Shown: positions 53,701-63,644 of the stretch, piece after piece
Layout of the letters: each line of letters begins with the position of its first letter
How positions within the stretch are numbered: the stretch's first letter is position 1
Assembly (NCBI GenBank): GCA_031296305.1
Contig: JARLFZ010000001.1
Coordinates: 92,304-156,303, forward strand
DNA from: Occallatibacter sp.
GTDB lineage: Bacteria > Acidobacteriota > Terriglobia > Terriglobales > Acidobacteriaceae
Length of the DNA: 64,000 bases
Direction: 5' to 3'
The notes under the pieces: generated by a model
What the model was told of the DNA's origin: nothing
Database searches by the model: none
What the model saw: only the letters and a program-made list of their open reading frames with translations
Program-made: the position numbers and the translations under genes

Positions 53701-53938
53701 GTCGAACACCGGTCGCAAGTACTCTCTGACTTTCAGCGCTCAGGCTTTGAACCTATTCAACGACATCAACTACGGAACGCCGATCGGAAGCGTGGTGCCA
53801 ACCCTCATTCCCGGAACCACTACCTACGGCCCCGGAAGCCGTTTCGATAAGTCCCCCAACCTCGCCAACGGACAGTTTGCATCGCCTACAGGTTCCGCAT
53901 CTCGCCGGATCTTCTTCATGGCAGCCTTTTCGTTCTAA
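50711..53938 (+). CDS. TonB-dependent receptor, Oar-like, with carboxypeptidase-like domain
   Basis: The 1075-residue protein starts at TTG 50711 with GAGGGA 5 nt upstream. Order: signal peptide (SHCLIAFLVSTVFTLVAAAA), a Pro/Ala-rich linker (residues 27-75), a CarboxypepD-regulatory-like fold at about 77-160 (GILRGHILDQTGALIPGAQI, GSYVVRGLPAGSYIVQVTYN), a plug with FTGGTLPPKSAIREIRINQN, then the beta-barrel ending in SRRIFFMAAFSF with terminal aromatic. A 50-residue glycine-rich segment (about 945-998) interrupts the last barrel part. This architecture is typical of acidobacterial receptors for large ligands such as polysaccharide or protein; the ligand is unknown. Confidence 0.92.
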   Translation: MYSKSHCLIAFLVSTVFTLVAAAANAQTAPAPAPQTPQAATPQTATPAPQAAPAESAPATAAPAEAAPATTGILRGHILDQTGALIPGAQITVTTTKGTTVGTGTASASGSYVVRGLPAGSYIVQVTYNGFAPFVSEPIPLAAGQSKNIEVKMAVETTQQEVVVTDESGPAVSTDADANASSIVLKGSDLDALSDDPDELSNELSALAGPSAGPNGGQIYIDGFTGGTLPPKSAIREIRINQNPFSAEFDHIGYGRIEILTKPGTDTLHGRGFLQGNDSAFNTSNPFAPPPSYHSIQYNGTISGALNKKASYFLSVEGRDNPDASIYTVGIPIQAGGTGLYFIPTNSSGNVINTTGAIYSPSSRVEVSPRLDVQLGQKNTLTVRYQFERGSSSGNFGSTSLPSQATGNTVSEHSVQMDDTQIISDRIVNETRFQYRLAPTVNTSVSTMPKVGVGGFFSGGGSSSQSSSDRSSHIELQNITTMTKGTQAIKFGTWLRDNRDASTSSGGFNGSFTFADLNDYTGALNNLSTPGFCPAGGPVTSQCGKTNLPEKLNITTGNEKYRANVFDAALFFQDDWKVNKFLTLSGGLRWETQNHVSDHSDFAPRFAFAYALDGHKKGTVQKTVVRGGYGFFYDRFGVGSLMGLEQNHVSNTPSQQQYVITNPTCFNPVSVANISSNPLATCNGGNAPTLATQAFSQLLPSYHSPYNEQLGFSLERQLTKVSTLTLTYLHSYGVHQNATRNSNPYQNVPGTFNYGPNVPGSGPRLNTAFGQIDEIYPEAVFKQNQLIANVNARFTPSFSVTGFYTLNFAHGDTGTASNSYNLKQDYGRAGFVRRNMVFLFANYSGKWGISYNPFLVAQSGRPFNIASNLDLTGDNFFNDRPSLASSSSSCSGNSLYAQTSFGCLDTIPQSGETLLAPNLGTGPSSVTFNLRVSRSWGIGPKVQAPAGAGGQRGPGGGGGFGGPGFGGGPGGGGGGRGGGGGGGGFGGGPGGGGRGGMSNTGRKYSLTFSAQALNLFNDINYGTPIGSVVPTLIPGTTTYGPGSRFDKSPNLANGQFASPTGSASRRIFFMAAFSF

Positions 53939-53941
53939 AGA

Positions 53942-54035
53942 CAGGGAGTAGCCAATATGGAATAGGGAATAGAAAACCAAACTCCTCGGCGGGTGGGGCT
54001 TTTCTTTTCCCTATTGGCTACTACTCCCTATTTCC
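53942..54035. repeat. mirrored phrase repeat between receptor and glycosyltransferase genes
   Basis: Left arm CAGGGAGTAGCCAATATGGA and on (53942-53972), right arm TTTTCCCTATTGGCTACTAC and on (54004-54035), complementary except for a few bases. The receptor stop ends 53938 and the glycosyltransferase stop (54011) lies within the right arm. It can act as a shared terminator for two convergent genes. Confidence 0.75.
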
Positions 54036-55120
54036 TGCTCGTACAGCGCCTCCCACCCATCGGCCACTGCATCGATGCTGAAGCGGCGCTGGATTAGTTC
54101 TCGCGCCGCCTTTCCCTCGAGTGTCCCCTCGTCTCTGTTTCGCCCCATGGTTCGCAACATTGCAGCCGCGAGAGCTTCCGGGTCTTTCGGTGGAACCCGC
54201 GTGCCCTCGTCGCCCAGCAATTCGCGGACGCCGCCGACATCTGTGGCCACTACCGGCTTCTCCATGGCCATGGCTTCCGCAATTACTTGCGGCAACCCTT
54301 CCCAGGCTGAGCCGAGCACAAATCCATCTGCCGCGTCCAGCAGGGCCGGCATGTCTCGCTGCAATCCAAGAAAAAGCGCCTTCTCTCGAATGCCCAAATC
54401 ATTGGCAAGGGATTCAAGTTCCTGGCACGCGGCTTCGCTTCCCCCGCCAGCAATCCACAAGAGCGTATCGCTGCGCTGTCGCTCAACTTTCGCAAAGGCC
54501 TGGAGCAGATTCGGATAATCTTTCGCTGGCGCGATGCGCCCGACGCACAGCCAGACAAAGGCGGAATCAGCGCCCATCGCCTTTCGTGTCGACGCGCGGC
54601 GCTGGGCATCAGGCGCAAACTTCTGCGTGTCGATTCCGAGGGCGCGCACGGAACACTTATGCTTTGGAATCGCTTTTAAGCGGATAAAGCTGTCTGCCGC
54701 GGCCTGGCTTATGGCAACCGTGCGCACGCTCCATCGATCGGTCAAGCGGTACGCCAGCATACGCATCCGGCCACCTTCGTACACGTTGTGCACGTTGGAA
54801 ATGACTACGGCGCGCGGGGCGCCGATTGTGAGCAGCCGCGCCAGGATATTGGCGTGAAAGCTGTGACTGTGAACCATGTCCGGCCGGAATTCGCGCAGAA
54901 AATGCCGCCCGCGCCGGAAGCCAGCCGCAACGCTCGCCGGATTCTTGCGGATGTCGAGATAGGTGACCGGAAGCGTCGTCGGCCATTGCTCAGGCAAACG
55001 CGGCATCAGCGAAAGCAGCGCCACGTCGTGGCCGCGGTTGGCCATGCGCTCTGCCACGGCAAGAGCCAGCTTCTCTGCTCCGCCCATACCGAGCGAGGTG
55101 AGAACAGTCACGATACGCAT
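54011..55120 (-). CDS. glycosyltransferase family 4 protein
   Basis: The 369-residue GT-B protein has MRIVTVLTSLGMGGAEKLAL at the N-terminus (GGAE loop), DMVHSHSFHANILARLL near residue 80, VISNVHNVYEGGRMRML, FVWLCVGRIAPAKDYPNLLQ near 190 and the sugar-nucleotide motif SAWEGLPQVIAEAMAMEKPVVATD near 270. The donor and acceptor are unknown; capsule or exopolysaccharide synthesis is usual for this family. It stands alone. Its last residues (EIGSSSQ) derive from the phrase repeat, as in rph and dedA. Confidence 0.9.
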   Translation of the reverse strand: MRIVTVLTSLGMGGAEKLALAVAERMANRGHDVALLSLMPRLPEQWPTTLPVTYLDIRKNPASVAAGFRRGRHFLREFRPDMVHSHSFHANILARLLTIGAPRAVVISNVHNVYEGGRMRMLAYRLTDRWSVRTVAISQAAADSFIRLKAIPKHKCSVRALGIDTQKFAPDAQRRASTRKAMGADSAFVWLCVGRIAPAKDYPNLLQAFAKVERQRSDTLLWIAGGGSEAACQELESLANDLGIREKALFLGLQRDMPALLDAADGFVLGSAWEGLPQVIAEAMAMEKPVVATDVGGVRELLGDEGTRVPPKDPEALAAAMLRTMGRNRDEGTLEGKAARELIQRRFSIDAVADGWEALYEQEIGSSSQ

Positions 55121-55388
55121 AGGGCCCGCATTTTGCTAAGAGAATTGAGTGCAACGATCATAGCCCAAGCGCAGCCGTCCGTCTGTGGTGTGGGCCGGCG
55201 CGACTACGCAAGCCCGCTTTGGAGCGTTTTCGCAGCCCCGTTCCCTTGTCGCCGAACTGGGTGGCCACCGGCCCTGGCGCGGCAGGCAGCGGCGCAGGAG
55301 ACCCCGATACACGACTTAGCTCATTTTTTGAAAAGAATCCTTTCGAAATTTTGCGAATTGGGCTGTACAATTCCCCCCAAGGAGACCT

Positions 55389-55706
55389 ATGGCCGGAGAC
55401 ATGCAAATTACGTGCAGCGATTGCGGGCAGGATTTCACCTTCACCGCTGCTGATCAAACGTTCTTTCAGGAACGTGGTTACTCGACCCCAAAGCGTTGCA
55501 AGCCTTGCCGCCAGGCAAAGAAGAACGATCAGGGGGGATCCGGCTACCGTTCGGCTCCTTCACAGGGAACTCCTGTGATTTGCTCGGGTTGCGGTCAGCC
55601 CACTACCGTTCCTTTCGAGCCGCGAGGCGATCGTCCGGTTTACTGCCGCGATTGCTACACGGCGCGCAAGGGAAGCGGGGGCGCGTCGAGAGTGCGCGAC
55701 CGCTAA
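55389..55706 (+). CDS. twin zinc-ribbon protein
   Basis: The 105-residue protein has two zinc-ribbon units: CSDCGQDFTFTAADQTFFQE then CKPC (first), and CSGCGQPTTVPFEPRG then CRDC (second). The first unit matches the probable-zinc-ribbon domain (QxFFxxxGYxxPKRCKPCRxAKK). The middle is Gly/Ser-rich and the tail basic, suggesting nucleic acid or ribosome association. Small proteins of this pattern are frequent in Acidobacteria and Chloroflexi. GGAGAC lies upstream of the ATG. A hairpin follows the stop. Confidence 0.85.
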   Translation: MAGDMQITCSDCGQDFTFTAADQTFFQERGYSTPKRCKPCRQAKKNDQGGSGYRSAPSQGTPVICSGCGQPTTVPFEPRGDRPVYCRDCYTARKGSGGASRVRDR

Positions 55707-55716
55707 TAAGAAATTT

Positions 55717-55749
55717 GCCCGGCTCCCGAGATCTTTTCTCGAGCCGGGC
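55717..55749. terminator. hairpin after the zinc-ribbon gene
   Basis: GCCCGGCTC and GAGCCGGGC pair perfectly, and the inner CGAGA/TCTCG extends the stem. The minus-strand side is followed by AAATTTCTTATT, the plus side has no T-run; probably a terminator or mRNA end stabiliser. Confidence 0.55.
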
Positions 55750-56002
55750 CGCAACAGTTCAGGGTTCGTAGGGCAAGGCTTCGCGACGGTCGAAATTTGG
55801 CCACGCACCTCGCAAGGGCTCTGTCGAGAGTGAGCGTACGCCCACCTCTCCTGGCCGTCACTTTCGCATTGCAGTCTCCACGCAACGGATTACACCCTCG
55901 TTCGAAATGCTACGAAGCCACGACTCCTTATGCAATAAAGGTAGATAGACAGAGGCGGCTCGGCCCGATACAATTTCGCTCACGGACCTCTCCCCCAAAA
56001 GG

Positions 56003-57143
56003 ATGCTTCCAAACTTAATGGCCTCCCAACTCTCGTTCACGGGGTTCGCGTGGAAGAATCTCTGGCGCAGACGCCTCCGGACATTGTTAACGCTGGTCGG
56101 AATCACGATGGGCATCGGCGCCTTCGTGGCCCTGGTGGGATTCTCGCGCGCCTTCGAGCACGAGTGGATGCGCATGTATACAAGCTCCGGCATCGACATC
56201 GCAGTCGTCCAGAGTAACCTTCTCTCCAGCTCGATCGATGAGTCTCTTGCCACAAAAATCAGCGCCGTCCCCGATGTTGCCCAAGTGGCGCCCATGATCT
56301 TCAATCTCATGGACCTGACGCCGGAAGTGAATGCGTTGGTTTATGGCTGGCGCGCCAACTCCTACGAGCTCGATTCCCTCACCCTTCTCTCAGGCCATCG
56401 CTTTCACGATGGAACACAGGAGATTCTCCTGGGCGATTTGCTGGCCAGTAATCTCGGCAAAAAGGTCGGCGACATGCTTTCCATCCAAGGCACAAATTTC
56501 ACCGTGGCCGGCGTCTTTCATGGAGGCTCAGCGCTTGAAGCTGGTTCCGTGATTATGCCGCTCGATCAGATGCAGATCGTCGCCGGCATGGAGGGGAAGG
56601 TCACCGCGTTTCACGTCAAGCTACGCGCCGCACCTGCCGGCGAATCCTACGATGATTACGTAAAGCAAGCTTCAGCGGCCATTGAAGCCGTCTTGCCCGG
56701 CACGCGCGCCTTTCCCGCCGCAGAGCGCGCCGCCAACAACCAGATCGTCGCTCTGGCTCACTCCGTGGCCTGGGGCACATCCGCCATCGCGCTCCTCATC
56801 GGCATTCTGGGCATCGCCAACACCATGGCAATGTCGGTCTTTGAGCGAACCCGCGAGATCGGTATCCTGCGCGCCCTGGGCTGGAAGGGCCGCCATGTCA
56901 TCCTGCTCATTCTTGCCGAGGCTGCAGCTTTGGGATTCGTGGGCGGCTTGGTCGGCGTCGGCGTGGGATGGGGCACGTTGCGCCTGCTCTCCACATTGCC
57001 GCAAACCGCCAGCGTCGTCTCGGCATCGGTTTCGCCGTCGTATCTACTGGAATCGCTGCTGATCGCAATCGCCGCCGGCCTGCTCGCCGGCGCCTATCCC
57101 GCGTGGCGCGGGGCGCGGCTTTCGCCGATGGAGGCGTTGCGCT

Positions 57144-57151
<8 letters not shown>
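56003..57151 (+). CDS. FtsX/MacB-type ABC transporter permease
   Basis: The 382-residue protein starts at ATG 56003 or, more typically, ATG 56018 (MASQLSFTGFAWKNLWRRRL). It has one N-terminal helix (residues about 25-50), a periplasmic MacB-PCD-type domain (about 55-255), and three helices in the C-terminal FtsX domain (about 262-375), with the coupling motif MSVFERTREIGILRALGWK and PAWRGARLSPMEALRYE at the end. This is the LolCE/MacB topology. It is first of a tightly coupled operon: the ATPase start overlaps its stop by 8 bp, and a LolA-like protein follows. It acts in the inner membrane. Confidence 0.92.
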
Positions 57152-57841
<690 letters not shown>

Positions 57842-57845
<4 letters not shown>

Positions 57846-58642
57846 CGCGAATCATGAAAGCGCTGCGGGCTGCGGGTATCGCCGCGCTGGCGCCCTTGCT
57901 GTGCGCGCAAACGGTGAACCTGAAGGATCTGGTGGCATCGATGCGCAAGCGGATCGAGACCGCCGATTTTCGCGCCACCGGACACCTGGTCTGGGTGCAG
58001 CCGAGTGGAGCGCGACTCAGCTATCCCATCACCATCAAGGCGCATTGGTTTCCCGGCGTGCTGCGCGAGTGGATTGAAATCACCGACGCATCGAAGGCCG
58101 GCAATGGCACGGCCGGGAGCGCACACCGGGTTTCGCACCTGCTTCTCGAAATGCGGCCCGGCGGCCAAAGCTCAGTTACCATCGCGCATACCGGGGACAA
58201 GTCTGCGACCGCGCTGACCTTCGAAAGATGGCGCGACGGCCTGTTTGGACCGGAATTCGGTTACGAAGATTTGCTCGAGCAACAATTCTTCTGGGCGGGG
58301 CAAGCTTCGGAGGGTAATGCTAAATTCGGCGCGCGTGATTGCGTCATTGTGAAAAGCACTCCCGGGCCGGCCGATCGCACGCACTACGCACAGGTGAAGA
58401 CCTGGCTCGATCCCAGCATTGCATTTCCTGTATACGTTGAGAAGACCGAGAATCGGACGGGGCTGGTGAAGGAGTTCACCTACTACGGCATCCGTCATGA
58501 GGAAGGCGTCTGGTCGGCGCACCAGATAGAGGTGAAAATACACGGCCAGTCCGGTTCCACGCTGCTCATCCTCGACCGGGGCAGCGCCAAGGCAAATCTT
58601 ACGCTCGCCGATTTCAACCCCGCACTGCTCACGAAGTTTTAG
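57842..58642 (+). CDS. LolA-like periplasmic lipoprotein-sorting protein
   Basis: The 266-residue protein has a signal peptide (MKALRAAGIAALAPLLCA, cleavage at AQT or a lipidation Cys in LLCAQT), then the outer-membrane lipoprotein-sorting pattern: NLKDLVASMRKRIETADFRA, GHLVWVQPSGARLSYPITIK, FERWRDGLFGPEFGYEDLLE and YAQVKTWLDPSIAFPVYVEK ending with the KEFTYYGIRHEEG strand. These proteins share the half-barrel of LolA/LolB. Located directly behind an FtsX-type permease and LolD-type ATPase, it may receive a lipid or lipoprotein from them. A Cys at residue about 21 could make it a lipoprotein itself. Confidence 0.82.
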
Positions 58643-59755
58643 GTGTCCCCGATGCACATGGTTCTTTGGATTCTCGCGTCCGTTGCGCTTCTGGTACTGG
58701 CCGGAACCGTTTATCAGCATATCGGCAGCCTTCGCGATCGCCGCATGCACACGGGCCAGGGCCGCTCGGTAAGCATCGGACGCGGCTGCGGCCTCTACTT
58801 TTTTGAGGAGGGCCGGGGCGAGCCGACGGTTCTTTTCGAGGCCGGAATCGGCGCCACGCATCTCAACTGGCGCGGCATTCAGGATCCTATTTCCACTGTC
58901 GCCCACACCGTTGCCTACGATCGCGCCAGCCTTGGCTGGAGCAGCCCTTGCCGCACACCGCGCACGCCGGGCAACATCGCCACGGAGTTGCACCGGATGC
59001 TCGAAGCTGCGGGCTTCCGGCCGCCGTACGTTCTGGTGGGTCACTCCTTCGGCGGGCTGGTGATGCGCCGATACGCGTTGCTCTATCCCGATGAAGTCTC
59101 GGGCGTGGTTCTCGTCGATCCTATGCGCAGCGAGGAATGGCCTCCTCTCAACCCCAGCCGGCAATCGCAGCTCGACCTCGGCAATCGCCTCATCCGTTAC
59201 GCGCTGCCGGTGGTGCGTTGCGGGCTGGCGCGTCTGCTGGTGACGTGCCTCTTCGGCCGCCCTGGAAAATTCTCCGAACAGGTTGCCGGGGTTGCCGGCT
59301 CGCACCCGCGCCATGTGCTGTATCGCATCAAGACCGAAGTGCGGAAGATGCCGCGCGCGGTATGGCCGGCGGTTGCCGCGCACTGGTCGCGGCCCAGCTT
59401 TTACGCCGGGCTGCGCAGCCACATCCATTCCATCCCCGCTACCGTGAGAGAGATGCACACGGCCGAGCCCATTCGCGGCATTCCTGTCACCGTGCTCACG
59501 CCGCGAAACGCCGCTCCCCTCACATCCAATCAGCTTGACCACATCGGCGATTCCGTCCTCCAGATCATTGCGCGAAAGAGCGAGCATTGGATTCATCTCG
59601 ATGAGCCAGATCTCGTGATCAACGCCATTCGGGTCATGATCGGGGCTCCGCCGGTGGCCGTTGCTGCAGAGGCCGAGCCCGCGATGGCCTTCGTCACCGA
59701 GAATGCTCTACCTGAAGACGCCCCACTTCTCGCAGTTCCCCGCTCCGCGCGCTGA
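58643..59755 (+). CDS. membrane-anchored alpha/beta hydrolase
   Basis: The 370-residue reading starts at GTG 58643 directly after the LolA-like stop; ATG 58652 (MHMVLWILASVALLVLAG) is an equally good start. An N-terminal helix anchors it. The hydrolase core has TVLFEAGIGATHLNWRG (oxyanion region), YDRASLGWSSPC, the nucleophile elbow LVGHSFGGLVMRRYA with Ser near residue 137, VVLVDPMRSEEW, and a late HWIHLDEP with the catalytic His. It is the fourth gene of the ABC operon and may cleave or modify the transported lipid or ester. Phrase repeats follow its stop, and its 3' end is duplicated (see 59757-59876). Confidence 0.85.
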   Translation: MSPMHMVLWILASVALLVLAGTVYQHIGSLRDRRMHTGQGRSVSIGRGCGLYFFEEGRGEPTVLFEAGIGATHLNWRGIQDPISTVAHTVAYDRASLGWSSPCRTPRTPGNIATELHRMLEAAGFRPPYVLVGHSFGGLVMRRYALLYPDEVSGVVLVDPMRSEEWPPLNPSRQSQLDLGNRLIRYALPVVRCGLARLLVTCLFGRPGKFSEQVAGVAGSHPRHVLYRIKTEVRKMPRAVWPAVAAHWSRPSFYAGLRSHIHSIPATVREMHTAEPIRGIPVTVLTPRNAAPLTSNQLDHIGDSVLQIIARKSEHWIHLDEPDLVINAIRVMIGAPPVAVAAEAEPAMAFVTENALPEDAPLLAVPRSAR

Positions 59756-59756
59756 A

Positions 59757-59876
59757 AGAACAGGGAGTAGCCAGTAGGGAGTAGTCAGTAGAGAGGGGCG
59801 TCCTGCTCTCTATTGGCTACTCTCTATTGGCTACTCTCTATTCCCTGTCTCTCTGTTCCCCGCTCCGCGCGCTGAA
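59757..59876. repeat. phrase hairpin flanked by a duplicated gene 3' end
   Basis: After the hydrolase stop, AGAACAGGGAGTAGCCAGTA and related words run to about 59800, and the complement words CTCTCTATTGGCTACTCTCT run 59806-59850, ending with CCTGTCTCT. Then a perfect 22-bp copy of the gene's last codons and stop (59735-59756) reappears at 59855-59876. The repeat therefore sits between two copies of the gene's 3' end. Confidence 0.85.
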
Positions 59877-59940
59877 GACATCTTCGCTATGCTGTAAATG
59901 CGCTTCCCTTTCGCCATCGAGCTGGAAGCCGAGGGCTCTC

Positions 59941-60345
59941 ATGGAAGTGAAGGTATCGCATGTCGACGGTGTCAGGTTCGCCATTCAGGCACGGTCGCAC
60001 ATTGTTACGTCCGATCAGCCGCTGGAGAACGGCGGAGAAGACTCCGGCATGACGCCGCCTGAGTTTCTGCTGGCTTCGCTGGGCTCCTGCGCGGCTTATT
60101 ATGCGGTCGAGTACCTGCGCACTCGTAATCTCGCGCAGACCGGCGTGGAGGTTTCAGTGACCGCCGAAAAACTTCTGAAGCCGGCGCGCCTGGGCAATTT
60201 CCGCATCCACGTGCTCAGTCCCGTCGCGCTGGATCCGCAACACAGCGAGGGATTGGTCCGCGCTGTCCATCATTGCCTTGTGCACAACACGTTGCTTTCG
60301 CCTTCTGAGATCAAAATCGACCTGACCGCCGTCGGCGCGCAGTAA
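59941..60345 (+). CDS. OsmC-family peroxide-detoxifying protein
   Basis: The start is ATG 59941 (MEVKVSHVDGVRFAIQARSH, 134 residues); the open frame before it runs through the phrase repeat. OsmC fold motifs: GGEDSGMTPPEFLLASLGSCAAYYAVEYLR with the first catalytic Cys and VHHCLVHNTLLSP with the second. Both cysteines are present, so thiol-based reduction of organic hydroperoxides is likely. SDQPLENGGEDSGMTP forms the conserved substrate-side loop. It lies downstream of the hydrolase operon, separated by the repeat. Confidence 0.9.
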   Translation: MEVKVSHVDGVRFAIQARSHIVTSDQPLENGGEDSGMTPPEFLLASLGSCAAYYAVEYLRTRNLAQTGVEVSVTAEKLLKPARLGNFRIHVLSPVALDPQHSEGLVRAVHHCLVHNTLLSPSEIKIDLTAVGAQ

Positions 60346-60570
60346 TTTTCTCTAGAGCGGGTTGCATAGATCTTCGAGGCCGTTAGAAAAACGTCCCTCG
60401 GTGGCTGAAGCCCGCAGTTTTTTCGGAGCTTTAGCGGCACGACTGAAGTCGTGCCCTTTCAAAACAGGACTTACGCGACAAGTTTTTCGAGTTGTATCGC
60501 GGCTCCGCCTTATGGCGCGATAAAGGGAGCGCGTGCAGGGGTCCGCGGTGAACTACGAACTGTGAACTGG
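60346..60570. other. intergenic region with repeat-type hairpin
   Basis: It contains the hairpin at 60436-60455 and an AAGCCCGCAG/TTTTTTCGG stretch, but no gene. The genes on either side are convergent. Confidence 0.5.
60436..60455. terminator. perfect hairpin GGCACGACT-GA-AGTCGTGCC
   Basis: Nine-bp perfect arms around a 2-nt loop, followed by CTTTCAAAAC, between the convergent osmC-like and pgsA genes. The TGAAGTCGTGCC wording suggests it is a member of an intergenic repeat family and may serve as terminator for both. Confidence 0.6.
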
Positions 60571-61218
60571 TCACGAGATTCTCACGCTCTTGCCGCGCGA
60601 AAGCACCGCAGCCTTGCGGCGCACCCTGCCATCCTTTGACGCATGGTCGATCTTGCGCCAGAAGCCGATGAAATAATCGACCGCCGAAATGATCGCGACC
60701 AGAGCCGCGAAATAGATGGCCGCAATTGCGTACCACTTCACCGGAATCGCAATCAAACCGATCTGCCACTGGTCCCAACGATGCGCCAGGATGGCGGAGA
60801 CGACGGAGACGATCTGCACCACCGTCTTCAGCTTGCCCAGTTCGCTGGCCGTCACGGTGAAGCCTTCTGACGCCGCGATCGACCGCAATCCGGAGATGAG
60901 AAATTCGCGGCCGATGATCACGACCACGATCCAAACCTTCACCACTTCGGGGTTGTAGGCTACCAGCGCAACAAACGCGGCCGTCACCATGATTTTGTCT
61001 GCCAGCGGATCGAGCAGCATGCCCATGGTCGTGATCTGGCCGCGCCTGCGGGCAAGATAGCCGTCGAGGCCGTCGGTAATCGAGGCCAGCACAAACAAGA
61101 TCGAGGCGGCGATCTCCTGGGCTCCGTGCCCCTGCCAGGGAAAGTGCGGCGAGAGAATCCACAGGAAGAGCGGGATCATGACGATCCGCGTCATGGTGAT
61201 AGAGTTAGGCAGATTCAT
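60571..61218 (-). CDS. pgsA: CDP-diacylglycerol-glycerol-3-phosphate 3-phosphatidyltransferase
   Basis: PgsA makes phosphatidylglycerol phosphate in the inner membrane. The 215-residue protein (start ATG 61218; GTG 61224 also possible) opens NLPNSITMTRIVMIPLFLW and carries the CDP-alcohol phosphotransferase motif DGLDGYLARRRGQITTMGML followed by LDPLADK, with the invariant Asp residues. Hydrophobic segments near 10-30, 80-110 and 150-180 fit the family. The tail is basic (RRKAAVLSRGKSVR). It stands alone, convergent with the osmC-like gene. Confidence 0.95.
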   Translation of the reverse strand: MNLPNSITMTRIVMIPLFLWILSPHFPWQGHGAQEIAASILFVLASITDGLDGYLARRRGQITTMGMLLDPLADKIMVTAAFVALVAYNPEVVKVWIVVVIIGREFLISGLRSIAASEGFTVTASELGKLKTVVQIVSVVSAILAHRWDQWQIGLIAIPVKWYAIAAIYFAALVAIISAVDYFIGFWRKIDHASKDGRVRRKAAVLSRGKSVRIS

Positions 61219-61320
61219 GCGCACGCGCCACGCTATCAGGTCTCTGGTGGCGTGACACCATTATCGCACCGGGAACGAAGTCGCGCGCACAGACTGGTTA
61301 CCTTTGGCTAAAATGCCTGC

Positions 61321-62172
61321 CTACATTACTAAATCTTCCTTCAGCATAATAGCGACGTTGGCAACGCTGTGGCGGGTCAACATTTGCATAATCCATTGCG
61401 CAGGAACCGCCACCATCAGCCCAGACTGCTGCTGAACCTCCTGACGAGAATCTCCCTGCCCCACAGACAGGAGAGGAGCGGGTACATACTGAATCAGCAT
61501 CCCAACTACATCTCCTGTTGTCAGGCTAATGACTGGACATCCACTGTCCCCATGATTTCCCGCCACGGATACGATGAGCAAATCCTTCCGCCCCGCGGGG
61601 AAATTTGGTACCGTTTCGAGCATTGCGTCGGTGGCTCCAATATTCCCGATTTGGATTACGGGACTTGCAAACGAGCCGAGTGGATACCCGAGGATTGCAA
61701 TGGGCTCGCCAGCCAATGCCGATTCTTCTGAAATCCTGAGCGAAGTGATCGGTCGGTAGCTTAACTTTGGCCTGGTACCGCCGCTGGGCTCTTTGAACGG
61801 CCTGAAACCCTTCAGTTGGCATAAAGCCAAATCGCGTTCACGGTCTATCTCAATTACGTCAAACCAAACCCCAATCCCGTTCTTGTCTCGTTGATGTGTG
61901 GTTGCCGTCAATTGCGGAGAATTTGGCTTGTAGCGCGCTAAAACATGAGCCGCTGTAACGAAGTAGCCCTCCCTCCCGATCAGGAATCCGGTTCCAACCA
62001 CGATGGGATGTGGAGGGTGCGTACCGGCTTCGCCCCAGTACTCAAGCTGAAGCACTGCCGATGAGTCCTCGCTGGCTATCTCGACGGGGCTAATTTGCCC
62101 CTTGTGGCTCGCGAACAGGTTCGGACCTGCTAAACCGAGGACCATAAGGCAAGCCACCAGACGAGTCTTCAT
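61321..62172 (-). CDS. secreted trypsin-like serine protease
   Basis: The 283-residue protein begins at ATG 62172 with GGAAGGAG upstream. A signal peptide (MKTRLVACLMVLGLAGPNLF) precedes an S1-type protease domain with the triad in order: His in YFVTAAHVLARY near residue 76, Asp in DRERDLALCQL near 112, and Ser in GNHGDSGCPVIS near 205. No PDZ domain follows, unlike DegP. Base composition is visibly lower in GC than the neighbours (for example CATAATAGC, CAATTGCGG), which could reflect acquisition. Target proteins are unknown. Confidence 0.85.
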   Translation of the reverse strand: MKTRLVACLMVLGLAGPNLFASHKGQISPVEIASEDSSAVLQLEYWGEAGTHPPHPIVVGTGFLIGREGYFVTAAHVLARYKPNSPQLTATTHQRDKNGIGVWFDVIEIDRERDLALCQLKGFRPFKEPSGGTRPKLSYRPITSLRISEESALAGEPIAILGYPLGSFASPVIQIGNIGATDAMLETVPNFPAGRKDLLIVSVAGNHGDSGCPVISLTTGDVVGMLIQYVPAPLLSVGQGDSRQEVQQQSGLMVAVPAQWIMQMLTRHSVANVAIMLKEDLVM

Positions 62173-62366
62173 TGCGCTCCTTCCTGCTGCACTGAATTGC
62201 AATTTTAGTTCACGCCTGCACCGGGCAAATTCGCGCGGCCAGCGGAGATGGTCAGCTCTCCGTGGAACCTGCCGGTAGAGCCCGCCTGCCCTACCTCGCG
62301 GCGACAAACAAATGGCGGGAGAAGCCTGCGCTTCCCCCGCCACGATTACCTCGGTTGCTGGGTGTT

Positions 62367-63644
<1,278 letters not shown>

